A DNA stretch of 64,000 bases from Capitella teleta (GCA_000328365.1 KB304845.1:113561-177560), one strand, 5' to 3'. Counted from the stretch's first letter, positions 24,901 through 34,903 are shown. The notes: generated from the sequence alone by a model not told the origin. Numbers and translations: made by a program.

Positions 24901-25611
24901 AGGTGACGGGCATTGACGGCAACTATCGCATGACGTGTGAGAGCGTCATGGAGGTGTTGCGTAACCACCGGGACAGTGTCATGGCCGTGCTGGAAGCCTT
25001 CGTTTACGATCCGCTGCTCAACTGGAGACTGATGGATTGTGGGTTTCTGTGACACAGTTTTAAGCTCACAATAAACCTGATGATTTTCAGCCAATGCTAA
25101 AGATAAACGCTCCAAAGCCAGGCATGAAATCACGGCCACCTCCAGCCAGGAACCAGGTCAGGGGTCGTTCACACATTGACCCTTTTTTAATCGTTCTTTT
25201 GCAGATCTTCTATCGAGCGTTGAAGTCAAACAAGGTCAGAAGAAGCAGCCTGAGATCTCTCCCTACGGTTTGTTGTTCCGCCTGGAGTAAAATCACGTTC
25301 ATTGTTTTCTCCTTTCCCAGGGAGCCAGCCGGAAGCTCTGAACAAGAAGGCGATCGCCATTCTTCACCGTGTCAGAGATAAATTGACGGGAAAAGACTTT
25401 GGCTCAGAGCAGTCTGTCGACGTTCCTGCTCAGGTGGACCTCCTCATCAAGCAGTCCACTTCTCATGAACACCTCTGTCAGTGTTATATCGGATGGTTCG
25501 TTCATTTTGTTCACTTAACCAGGAAACTTTTAATTTAAGAAAAATAAATCCTTAAATAACGGATTTAAAATTTAAATTTTTGTTTTTCCCAACAGGTGTC
25601 CATTTTGGTGA
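15964..25611 (+). CDS. MTOR: MTOR, serine/threonine kinase of TOR complexes (complete)
   Basis: This kinase integrates nutrient and growth signals in TORC1/TORC2. Forty-two exons join in frame to 2473 residues (human 2549): 15964-16183, 16244-16479, 16532-16633, 16683-16781, 16842-16976, 17029-17091, 17146-17432, 17491-18047, 18107-18528, 18577-18783, 18838-18930, 18982-19116, 19167-19562, 19620-19706, 19760-19927, 19987-20099, 20152-20407, 20458-20607, 20656-20961, 21011-21144, 21197-21275, 21337-21577, 21624-21739, 21798-21875, 21925-22032, 22088-22213, 22265-22396, 22448-22566, 22616-22733, 22785-23114, 23175-23396, 23445-23762, 23818-23992, 24046-24181, 24234-24381, 24442-24564, 24618-24848, 24903-25038, 25091-25156, 25205-25267, 25321-25495, 25596-25611. 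HEAT repeats fill about residues 1-1340, FAT 1345-1940, then FRB, kinase and FATC. The start gives [17 protein letters not shown], matching the family N-terminus. All blocks are strongly conserved except the segment after the kinase. Most introns are 46-60 nt. Confidence 0.98.
23445..23762 (+). other. MTOR: MTOR FRB (FKBP12-rapamycin binding) domain exon
   Basis: This one exon holds nearly the whole FRB helical bundle, about residues 1946-2051: [19 protein letters not shown], then [16 protein letters not shown], and [19 protein letters not shown]. The serine equivalent to human S2035 (EEAS) and the tryptophan equivalent to W2101 (QAWDLYY) are present, so rapamycin sensitivity is predicted from known structure-function data; this is inference. 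Confidence 0.9.
24046..25038 (+). other. MTOR: MTOR kinase domain
   Basis: Five exons encode the PI3K-like kinase core. [20 protein letters not shown] supplies the ATP-binding lysine (LLKG). [13 protein letters not shown] is the catalytic loop, with Asp and Asn at about residues 2272 and 2277, and HIDFGDCFE carries the metal-binding Asp near residue 2291. [11 protein letters not shown] follows in the activation region. All catalytic residues are intact. Confidence 0.95.
25321..25611 (+). other. MTOR: MTOR C-terminal region with FATC motif
   Basis: Exon 25321-25495 plus a 16-nt last exon (25596-25611) give the FATC end. It finishes ...CQCYIGWCPFW, identical to the family terminus including the two redox cysteines. 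The tiny final exon encodes only the last four residues plus part of the tryptophan codon across the splice junction. Confidence 0.93.
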
Positions 25612-25818
25612 AGAAAGGATATTTTCAGTTTTTATTTTATTTCATTGAGTGTTGTAATTAGGATTAGTGTCTTGTTTCCTATTTTTTGTTTCCAATTTTT
25701 CTTCCCTTTTCCGGTTATTCAAGAATTATTTATCCTTTACCCGTGGTATGAAAGGAATCGCTGTGCACTTGGATTAACGATGGATGAGGTTGCGTTATTA
25801 ATATTATGGAGATTTCAC

Positions 25819-25824
25819 AATAAA
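25819..25824 (+). terminator. Probable MTOR polyadenylation signal
   Basis: AATAAA about 208 nt after the MTOR stop codon. It is 20 nt from the opposite-strand signal of the next gene, so the two 3' ends probably overlap. Confidence 0.6.
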
Positions 25825-25843
25825 CGCTTATGATTCATAATCT

Positions 25844-25849
25844 TTTATT
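25844..25849 (-). terminator. Probable polyadenylation signal of the SGNH-like gene
   Basis: AATAAA on the minus strand (TTTATT on plus) about 250 nt beyond the stop codon at 26101. Confidence 0.5.
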
Positions 25850-26100
25850 TTCATTTGGTAGACTGGATTTTGTGGAGTTCCAATCAACAGATTTTTTTTT
25901 TTTTTTCTTGTAAAAATTGGTTAATCCTAAAAATGTTATCTCAAAGTAGAAAAAGCAAACTTGAAAAATGTACGAGAAGAGAAATTAAACTACATAAGAG
26001 AATTAAAGTTAATTTAAATTAAAGTAAAAAAAACGTATAGATTCTTGAGTGCATTGATTGAATGCACATACAATGTACTTGTAACTTATAGATGAGTTAA

Positions 26101-27219
26101 TCAGTCTTGGCAAATGGTATAAATTAGAGATTTAGAAATGAAATTATAATAATTTGATACCAGATGAACTCCGTCTTCACTCAGCTCCGGATGAGGACGC
26201 GTAATTTCAAAAGTCTCAAAGAATCCCAGGACACCGGATTGTGGATCCAGAAGACGAGATTCGAGGATGTTATAAAGCATATAGTTCATCAGGTGCACTT
26301 TCTCAACTGACGTCATTCCTTCGTACGTTTTATCCTGCCACCACACTGGCTTACGAGCGATGTTCTCAATGGGAGTCGTCAGCCAATACGTCTTCATTTT
26401 ATTCTGAGTTCTTTCTTCAATGAGAGACAGGAATTTGCTGAGAACATCACGGAATTGCGTGACATTGTTGTCCATGACTTCGTGATTGAAAGGTGAAAAC
26501 ATGATGAGGAAATCCGGATGATCATTGGCGTAATAAACACGCCAAATAAATTCAGCAAAATTATCCGCATCAGGAAAGTAGTGTTTGTCATCCGGACTGT
26601 TCCGCCCGGTTAGAGAACCGTTCAAGTACAGCGATCGGTCGCTGAGCGAGTACAGCGCCACGTATTCAAAGAGGATTTGTTTGCCGTCCCTTCGGTTGCA
26701 AGCCATGACGGCACTGCCGCAAGTACGACAGCCACGTTTACCGGGCACCATAATTGACTCGAGGTATTTGTCACCAGAGGAGAAGTAATCCTTGCCAGGG
26801 ATGTTATCACTGTAATGCTCTCCTCGGTGCTTCGTGCATGACATTCCCCATCGGCCAAATAAATTCATAAAAGCCTCGAAGAATCTGCTCCCGTTGGAGT
26901 CGCCCATGATGAGCATGTGCTTCACGTCTTTGTTTGCGAAGCAAGTACCGGGGTCAGTGATTTTGAAAGTGCAGATATCTGGAAGGAAGGAGTTCAATCC
27001 TTTATCCCAATGCCCTTCCATGGGAAAGCGGTGGTGCTCCCGGAAGTATTCCCGGAGTAAAGATGCGCTGCAGGCGGGTTTAGTGTTTGGTGGGGAGCTT
27101 CCGAGGGTTCTGGTGTCGTCAGCAAACGTGTAGTGATGGGTCAGTCTGTAGAGCGCAATGACCAGGTAGATGGTCAGCAGCGACCACACCAGCAACAGCC
27201 ATCTGACCAATGACCACAT
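26101..27219 (-). CDS. Type II membrane protein with SGNH/PC-esterase-like luminal domain
   Basis: One exon encodes 372 residues. A hydrophobic segment at about residues 8-26 follows a short basic cytosolic tail, predicting a type II (signal-anchor) Golgi-type protein. The luminal part has LIMGDSNGSRFFEAF (about residues 103-117), which is the nucleophile block (GDS) of the SGNH/GDSL-like PC-esterase superfamily, and near the C-terminus LSEDGVHLVSNYYNF, which has the D-x-x-H pair that completes the catalytic triad in that superfamily (as in CASD1, NXPE and plant TBL proteins). There are several N-glycosylation sites (NGS, NVT) and a likely disulfide-rich segment (CRTCGSAVMAC). The family suggests acyl-ester transfer or removal on glycans. 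I do not recognise a specific orthologue, so no symbol is given. The gene is convergent with MTOR. Confidence 0.75.
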   Translation of the reverse strand: MWSLVRWLLLVWSLLTIYLVIALYRLTHHYTFADDTRTLGSSPPNTKPACSASLLREYFREHHRFPMEGHWDKGLNSFLPDICTFKITDPGTCFANKDVKHMLIMGDSNGSRFFEAFMNLFGRWGMSCTKHRGEHYSDNIPGKDYFSSGDKYLESIMVPGKRGCRTCGSAVMACNRRDGKQILFEYVALYSLSDRSLYLNGSLTGRNSPDDKHYFPDADNFAEFIWRVYYANDHPDFLIMFSPFNHEVMDNNVTQFRDVLSKFLSLIEERTQNKMKTYWLTTPIENIARKPVWWQDKTYEGMTSVEKVHLMNYMLYNILESRLLDPQSGVLGFFETFEITRPHPELSEDGVHLVSNYYNFISKSLIYTICQD

Positions 27220-27875
27220 CTTGATTGCTGCTGACCTTACGTCTGAAATATGTCAGAGCAAAATCGTTGAAAAGTGGAGATTTCTACCCTGATGGAAAAA
27301 TTTACAAAAGAACAATGAGTGGGACAAGAAAATCGACTTAACCATCGGGAAAATTCCCACCAGATGTCGAGCCCTATACACATGCATGACGTGTGCCTGT
27401 ACTGGATACATGTATATGGCTACTGGACATAATGACCTTCAACAAGTCCACCGTCCACACTATAGAACCAATGACCACACAGTATGTCTTGTGATTCGAT
27501 TTTATCCAATAATGATAATAATCATAATTTTTATTTCGTATACATCTTAAAAAATAATAATATTTCACAGATGTATGCAATATTACATAGAAAGAAAGAA
27601 ATAATTACATAACAACTAACATCTATTGCTGGATGTTTAGCACGTGAGAAAACCTATGGCGGGATCCTCCCCCTGCAGGGCTAAAAACTCACAACACCAA
27701 ATAGCAACAGAATTTTAAAGCATTGGATTTTATCCGACAAGAAATGCAATGATTAAAAAAAAAATGAAAACTTTCTTTTCACTTACTTATCTTACTTGTC
27801 TTACTCTGATGCGCTGATGCGCCTAAGGAACAAAATAATAGTTTCTGTCTGTTTTGTTTGTTTTTTGTTTTTTGG

Positions 27876-27880
<5 letters not shown>
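27220..27880. other. Upstream region of the SGNH-like gene
   Basis: Non-coding sequence with a short GC-rich patch (27655-27690) and otherwise AT-rich. No core promoter motif is convincing. Confidence 0.35.
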
Positions 27881-27881
<1 letters not shown>

Positions 27882-27918
<37 letters not shown>

Positions 27919-28048
27919 ATTTTTTTTATTAATGGACGTAATATCAAATTTTGAAAACAATTTATGATGTGAAAATTTAATTAATTAACTATTAATTAAT
28001 TAATTAATATTAATATTAATTTAATTAATTAATTAATTAATTAATATA

Positions 28049-28112
<64 letters not shown>

Positions 28113-28132
28113 ATAATTTTATAATATATATA
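27882..28132. repeat. AT microsatellite cluster next to an assembly gap
   Basis: A TTA repeat (about 27885-27917) is followed by many TTAATTAA-type repeats (about 27976-28050) and then a TA dinucleotide run (about 28050-28107). The sequence then stops in unknown bases, as is usual when an assembler fails in such repeats. Confidence 0.9.
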
Positions 28133-28932
28133 NNNNNNNNNNNNNNNNNNNNNNNNNNNNNNNNNNNNNNNNNNNNNNNNNNNNNNNNNNNNNNNNNNNN
28201 NNNNNNNNNNNNNNNNNNNNNNNNNNNNNNNNNNNNNNNNNNNNNNNNNNNNNNNNNNNNNNNNNNNNNNNNNNNNNNNNNNNNNNNNNNNNNNNNNNNN
28301 NNNNNNNNNNNNNNNNNNNNNNNNNNNNNNNNNNNNNNNNNNNNNNNNNNNNNNNNNNNNNNNNNNNNNNNNNNNNNNNNNNNNNNNNNNNNNNNNNNNN
28401 NNNNNNNNNNNNNNNNNNNNNNNNNNNNNNNNNNNNNNNNNNNNNNNNNNNNNNNNNNNNNNNNNNNNNNNNNNNNNNNNNNNNNNNNNNNNNNNNNNNN
28501 NNNNNNNNNNNNNNNNNNNNNNNNNNNNNNNNNNNNNNNNNNNNNNNNNNNNNNNNNNNNNNNNNNNNNNNNNNNNNNNNNNNNNNNNNNNNNNNNNNNN
28601 NNNNNNNNNNNNNNNNNNNNNNNNNNNNNNNNNNNNNNNNNNNNNNNNNNNNNNNNNNNNNNNNNNNNNNNNNNNNNNNNNNNNNNNNNNNNNNNNNNNN
28701 NNNNNNNNNNNNNNNNNNNNNNNNNNNNNNNNNNNNNNNNNNNNNNNNNNNNNNNNNNNNNNNNNNNNNNNNNNNNNNNNNNNNNNNNNNNNNNNNNNNN
28801 NNNNNNNNNNNNNNNNNNNNNNNNNNNNNNNNNNNNNNNNNNNNNNNNNNNNNNNNNNNNNNNNNNNNNNNNNNNNNNNNNNNNNNNNNNNNNNNNNNNN
28901 NNNNNNNNNNNNNNNNNNNNNNNNNNNNNNNN
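28133..28932. other. Assembly gap of 800 N
   Basis: Exactly 800 unknown bases, so the size may be estimated. Any open frame crossing it is meaningless. Confidence 0.99.
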
Positions 28933-29059
28933 TAATAAACGGGTTATCCAAATATCGACAATTCCCCATAATCAGAGATAAGGGAGAAGGGGGAGATTAG
29001 AAAGAGGCTCTAAAAAAGCATGCTAGTGGGCGGGGCTTAACCTCAGTCCGCCGCCATTT

Positions 29060-29840
29060 GCTTTTATGTGGTGTTATTCAACAGACTCCATATTTACCCG
29101 ACCAGAAGGAAAAAAAATGAAAGTGTGCTTGGCGACCCAGCTATTCTCTCACTCTGCTGTTGCTGGAATTTGGACATACATCGAATATAAAGAGCTTCCG
29201 AAAGATGCTGAAGGCACTGCCCTCTTTTTGGAGGTCTGTAACTTATTTTTATAAATGAGCTGATTGAGTTACCAGTGATCAACCTTTCTAGATACCCTAT
29301 TAATGAATTTTTTATTTAATGCTTCTTATTGGTTTCAGAAAGTCAATGACCTTTGAGATTTAGTGAATTCCTCTACTCTTCGTGCGCCACCATCTAAAGC
29401 TGCACTTTACATCGATCGTCTGTCATCCAACATTGATTATATCAAATCGTTCATCACTTTCATTGAGTCGTGGAATTTCACGAACAGAGCGCCCGCTGCC
29501 TTTCCACAAAGGCTGGTTTATAGCTATGAGCTCCATAATTGGCCTGATGAAGAGATACATGGAGGAAACACCGCTTATAAAATTCCTGTGCACTAGAAAA
29601 CTCAATCAGGACCATGTGGAAAACCTTCACTGTCTAATAAAAGCAAAACATGGAGCAGATGACCACCCCACTCCCCAGGCTTACATCAATGCACTTCGTA
29701 TCCTGGCTATTTTTTTTTTTTTTTTTTTTTTTTTTTTGCAGCATTCGTCTTTTTCTTGTCGTTAATATGCTTAATGTGAAACTCTCGGCTGGGAGAAAGA
29801 AGAACGAATTAACCAAGGACAAGAAGTTGGGGTTGTAAAG
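29060..29840 (+). mobile_element. Broken P-element / THAP9-like transposase (DNA transposon remnant)
   Basis: Blocks in the order of P-superfamily transposases are visible: KMKVCLATQLFSHS at about 29115, then DAEGTALFLE ending at a donor (29233|GT), an acceptor at 29338 followed by KVNDL, then NSSTLRAPPSKAALYIDRLS. In another frame comes LIKFLCTRKLNQDHVENLHC with KAKHGADDHPTPQAYI, which is the typical C-terminal 'LNQD..EN' block. An in-frame TGA directly after KVNDL and a frame change near 29500 show that it is not functional. The THAP domain, the 5' part and the terminal repeats are absent or lie in the gap. A run of 27 T follows the last block. Confidence 0.75.
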
Positions 29841-32448
29841 TTTTACCATTACTTATCCTATTTACATGTACTTAGTTTTACTGCTAGTGTTCAATGTCTT
29901 TGTTGGAAATTCCTTTAATAAAGTCATAAAATTTCCTTCCTATCTACTCTAGTACTTTGTAAGTTACTCTGCTGCATTGAGTCACTTGTACGTACAGCAT
30001 TGATATAAATACCAAAAATCCATTGAGATTTCAAGTTTCATAATATGTATGTATTGTATAATAAAGAGGCAATGTATTGTATAATAAAGAGGCAAGATCT
30101 AATATCAGTATAGTACAGCAGTAGTCATTTGATGGCTGCTACATAAATGTACCAGTATATAATACAATACAAGAAGAAAAAACCTACCCTATTCATACTG
30201 TTCATGACAACTTATACCATACACCTTCGCACAATCGCACTACGTTTTCTCATCAATTCATGTTTGACAAATGTTAAACTTAACACAATGACACCATAGA
30301 CAATGGCCACAAAAACAAATGGCGGACCATTCATAACGTTTTAATTAGTCATGACGCAACGAGCACAGGTTTTGTGACGTCATCACGCAGAGTTTTCTTA
30401 TCTGCCTCTATCTCTAATCTGTGCCCCATAATTATATAGCTGTGAATAGATGAATCACCCTCTAATGTAAGCTTCCTTTTTCTCTCTGAGAAACAGAGCT
30501 GTCCGAGCTTACTTATAATTTTAAACTTCATGTATTGCAATTAGAGCAAATCTCGCTCCATTATATAATTTGATAAATGATTACATGTTTACATTAATTA
30601 TAACCGTAATAACTTTTGTTCTCAGACCCGTAGTCATCAATACCAGCAATAGTGTTAACGAATAAGAATTGATTGCTCGGTTCGATAGTTTTGAGGCGTT
30701 GACTTTCAAGTTGATATTCGTACATGATCGAACAGCCGGTGAGAAATAATTGCGTAATATACGACCCACTGATCCATTACTAGTTCGTATACAGTAATTA
30801 TGCGGTATGCAAGCTCTGTTCGCTTGCTTCGCGCGCTTTCCGTGGAAGTTATCCCAATATTCAATATCTTTATCCCCTGAAAATACTGCTGTGTATTCAA
30901 CAGTATCTTCAAACACGAATTTACTTTGTGTTCAATTCTCCGTGCATCTCCAATAGTAATAATTACTATTATTATTCACTTCTGGTGTGGTCTCTTGAAA
31001 TTCTCATTTTCCTGAGTGCGTTATGATTTAAGCTTGCGGATGAATAGTCAACTGACTATTATTACAAACGCGTAAGAACAACACTCGTGATGTTATCCAG
31101 TGAATTGCTCATTGACAGGAATGATCGACAGTGAAAACACTTTCACTTATTTATTTGATTTAATGCGACAATTTAGAGAGATCGCCACACCTTGGTTTGT
31201 ACTCGACACGTCGATTCAGGCGAAATTTCGAATTGTACAACATTTCATGTTGATTCATAATCGCGATTATAAATTTTCGCATTTTGACTTAATTATTTAC
31301 CTGACACCTGTAGAGTGTAGTGTAGTGTATGTTACTATGTAGTATGTACCTAATGATAATTAAAGGGATGGGGAACTAAATTTTAAGTGATGTTCTATTG
31401 ACTCATAGCACCAATTGATAGCATTCCGTGCCAAGAACACCCTGCCTGGATGCAAGCGTAAGGAAATAATGTATTCCGAATATCGGGGTTAGCATTGCGC
31501 CTATGGGAGAATGGCTTCCATTGCGAAGTATAGGAGGCAAACGTCAGCTGATGGCTTGGTTTGGCTGATGGCTGATTGGTCCCGTTCCCCTCGTGAAGCT
31601 ATCAATTTCAGCCAATCAGAGCAGAGCATCTTTGCCATAAAAGGACATCTTTGTTGTTTACGAAACGAAAGCGCATGCGTGGTGCACTCTGGCTGACCTT
31701 TTTACTGTTTCAGGGTGAGAAAGGTGTCTCGCCTTGTTAAAATAAGAAAAATAGCGAAAAATATTTTTTGTTTGCGCCTGACTGGTGGCAAAATGATTAT
31801 TCTATCTATTTCCGAAAAGAAAATAAAAAAATATCAAGGGGTTTAGTCGCAGGACACGGTGATATGACGAGGCCTATTGTAAAAGATAGGGAACTCGGTG
31901 TTTCATCACAGCGACTGACGTCACGCCTAATTAGCATTATATCTCCCGCGAAATCGTTAGCGATGATATTCCTTGTGTGGGCCAGGCATAAGAATCATCT
32001 TTGGTGCATCAAATAACGACTCAAAGTCCATTTTCAACCAGTTCTCCCTCCCTTTAATGATCAGTATATGCTAGATGGTATCATCATTGTGTATATAAAG
32101 TGACTCATTCATTGCTTCATATCCTTGTCTTAGCCAGGTTTGTCAGCATTATGATTATACTTAATTTGAAAAGGCAAAAGATTAACTTACAGAGGTAATG
32201 AAATCATAATTAATTAATTATAATTATATAGCACAGATAAATCAAGCGAGGTCTGTATACCATGGCGTCTCGCTGTAGTATGTGAGCTAATAATTATGAT
32301 AATGAATTAAGTAAACACTTGGTGCCAAAATAATACTGCATCTCAATCGTAAAGAGAATACGATTATTACTAACTCCTTCCAATTAAAACCGATCAGCGT
32401 TTCATCTCCCACACAGATCGAGTGTTGAGAGAAGGATGAGATGAGGCG
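29841..32448. other. Non-coding spacer
   Basis: No coding sequence is recognised. It holds a 23-bp tandem duplication at 30050-30095, CRE-like GACGTCA near 31916, an NRF1-like GCGCATGCGT near 31671 and CCAAT-type sites (AGCCAATCAGAG, near 31612). The stretch 31370-31800 looks promoter-like or is part of a dispersed repeat. The ASB-like gene's promoter should lie at its right end. Confidence 0.4.
30050..30095. repeat. Tandem duplication of a 23-bp unit
   Basis: Two identical adjacent copies of TGTATTGTATAATAAAGAGG plus CAA (30050-30072 and 30073-30095). Identity of the copies suggests a recent event. Confidence 0.9.
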
Positions 32449-34370
32449 ATGTATTGCTACAAATCAACCGCTACCAGGGAACATCCGCTAGATGCCGCTC
32501 TTAGTCTCGCCATTGGAGCCAATCAGACAGAACACGTGAAGCTGTTGATTGCAAATGGCGCAACATTTCAACAGAACGGATCAACGTCCTTTGAGCAAGC
32601 AATCAAAGCAGAAAACTTAGGTGCCCTCACTCCTGTTGTTGTTATCATATCAGTCAGGCTAACAAGCGGGGTTAATTTTCAGAGCTTTTGGAGTTACTGT
32701 TGAGTAATGGAGTTGACATTACTTATACGACAACTTTTAGCGAAACTCCTGTACAGCAAGCGGTACAGCTGGGTAAAATATCAGTAGTGGATCTGTTTGT
32801 GCGCTACGGTGTGCCGATTTGGGGCACTTACGCCAGAGCCAGGTTGATCCCGTTGCACTGGGCCATCGAGTGTGGCGACATCCCGATGATGGAATTCTTG
32901 TTGCAGTGTGGCGTGGACATCAATCAGGAGTCCGGAACGGCCTCTGTGAATAATTCCGTCTTCATTCATGCTGCAATTGCTGACGTTCTCTCCATAGAAC
33001 TTCACTCCTCTCCACAAAGCAGCCGCATCCAAGCATGAGGATGCCCTGGCAATGCTCAACGTTTTGCTATCAGCGAACGCGAGGGTCAATCATGTAACCG
33101 ACTCCAAACAGACTGCGCTCCATTTGGCGGCCCTTGCAGGTGACTTCCTTCTTTTTCTTACTGTTTGCAGGGTTATTTTTATCTAACGATAGGCCGTAGT
33201 GACATGGTGAAGCGACTGATCGAGTGTGGCGCTCCTCTTGATTTGATCGATCGATCGGGAAGCAGTGCTCTGAGTCTTGCTGCTTGCGCTGGTCACGTGG
33301 ATTGCGTGCGTGTTCTGTGCACGGCAGGTTCGTGACGTGCCGTGCGATTGACGCTGGGGTCACTTGCTCTTCATGCAGGCGCGCTACTCAACATTCCCAA
33401 CCGCACAGGATTGTCCCCACTGCACTTGGCCGTGGTCGGTCGACAGGTGAACGCGACCAAAGTCCTCCTAAAGTTCAACGCTCTCGTCAACAACCCTAGT
33501 GCTGCGAAAGAGAGTCGCACGCCTCTCCTGGAGTTCCTGGCCACTTGCAAACTGCATCGAACAGAGACGTCCAAGGGCAAAACCGTCTCTTTGTCGACCA
33601 GATTGAAAACCAACAGAGAAATTGAAATTCTTGGTAAGAGGTGGAGTCAGATGATATGTGTTTGATCTTAAAACCTCTGAAACTAAATTTAATTTGCAGA
33701 CAGTTTGCGATACGCTAATGCATCATTTGATGCGAAGGACGCTGAAGGCAACTCGGCCCTTCACCTCTGCGTTCGTTACGGAACAGAGGAACTGCTTGAT
33801 TACATGATCAACCACGGCGTCAACACCATGCACGTGCGTCCCCTCCGCGACCTATTTCTCTGTCCTACAGTGCCATCTTTCTAGGTCAACCATATCGCGC
33901 ACTCTGCTCTCAGCTTAGCCTGTTCTCGTGACGAAACCAGCATGGTCATCAAACTGATTCAGTTGTGTCCGGAACTGCTTCAGCACCCGACCAATCGCCA
34001 GACTTCAGCGAGCAGCCCCTTCGTGAACCTTCACCGCAACCAAAACTTCCGCTGTTTGCGATATCTCTTTGAGGCCGGCTACAGGTGACTACTGCGCAAT
34101 CGATCGCTCGCAAACTGTTTTTATTCTTTTCGCAGGCCGAATCAGAGTGAATTGGAGCATTTGTCACCGAACTCAAACCGTAAATGTGCAGCAATTGCGA
34201 AATACGTTGAGAACGAGATGGGCCAGCCCCAGTGCCTCACTCGCTTGTCTCGAGTTGCATTTCGCAATCAGTTCTCACGGGATTTCCGGCACTCTGTCTA
34301 TCAGATGGTTCTGCCAACGCAACTCAGATCGGACCTTCTCCTGGAATCGCCATATTTATTCTATTCTTAG
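32449..34370 (+). CDS. Ankyrin-repeat protein with C-terminal SOCS box (ASB-like)
   Basis: ASB proteins are substrate receptors of CUL5-Elongin B/C ubiquitin ligases: the ankyrin stack binds the target and the SOCS box binds Elongin and CUL5. Eight exons (32449-32620, 32683-32945, 32998-33139, 33193-33327, 33379-33633, 33700-33833, 33885-34084, 34136-34370) join in frame to 511 residues. About eight ankyrin repeats are readable, for example IPLHWAIECGDIPMMEFLLQ, TALHLAALAGRSDMVKRLIE, SPLHLAVVGRQVNATKVLL and SALHLCVRYGTEELLDYMI. The C-terminal 45 residues fit a SOCS box: PQCLTRLSRVAFRNQF (BC box, serine where cysteine is usual) and VLPTQLRSDLLLE (CUL5-box-like LP.P..L). ATG 32449 is chosen because ATG 32441 meets a stop; an upstream non-coding exon is possible. 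The exact ASB subtype is not recognised. Confidence 0.85.
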
Positions 34371-34822
34371 TTTTATTCTGAATCTCTATTTTTTATTATT
34401 GTTTCATTTTTTGTATGAATTTGGTTTTTATGTGATATCTTTTTGTTTTCTTAGATCTCATGCAATATACATTTGTTTGTATATTTTATGTCACATTTCA
34501 TGTTGTCTTCAACTCAGGCTAAACGTCCTTGATTTCCCAGGGATATCAATCGCAAGATTGTTTTATTTTCCTCTATACTGCAGCATCTTACAGTCATTAA
34601 AGTCAATTGCACAATGTGAAGCGATGGTTATTTTATTCATATTCTTGTCTACAAGTCAAGTCAGTCTTTCAATTATTATTGCCTAATTATTCACTTAACT
34701 TCTGGTAAAGCGTTGTGGATGAAATCTTCACATGTACATCTCGTAACAATTCTCCGTCTTATGTAAGTAGTCTCTTTAATGAAACACCAGCGCCATCTTC
34801 TGACACAAATCAATTAATTAAG

Positions 34823-34828
34823 AATAAA
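34823..34828 (+). terminator. Probable polyadenylation signal of the ASB-like gene
   Basis: AATAAA about 450 nt after the stop. It lies just 40 nt from the opposite-strand signal of FAM241B, so the convergent transcripts probably end next to or across each other. Confidence 0.5.
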
Positions 34829-34866
34829 AACACTAATTAGTGTAACATAATTTTAATGAAATTGAA

Positions 34867-34872
34867 TTTATT
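34867..34872 (-). terminator. Probable FAM241B polyadenylation signal
   Basis: AATAAA on the minus strand about 32 nt past the FAM241B stop, which implies a very short 3' untranslated region. Confidence 0.6.
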
Positions 34873-34903
34873 TACAATAATCTGAAATACACGATTAAAT
34901 CTA

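Noticed and set aside
28049-28969. Apparent 306-codon frame across the 800-N gap
   Set aside because: It consists of unknown bases and TA repeat translation.
30581-30916. Minus-strand open frame of 111 codons
   Set aside because: It resembles no known protein and has no splice or promoter support.
1-34370. A functional cluster built around cullin ligases (CAND1 and the ASB-like gene)
   Set aside because: The genes are 30 kb apart with unrelated genes between them, and animals rarely cluster such partners; co-location is most simply chance.
34069-34686. Open frame of 205 codons overlapping the last ASB-like exon
   Set aside because: It is in another frame than the SOCS-box exon and becomes hydrophobic only because the 3' untranslated region is T-rich.
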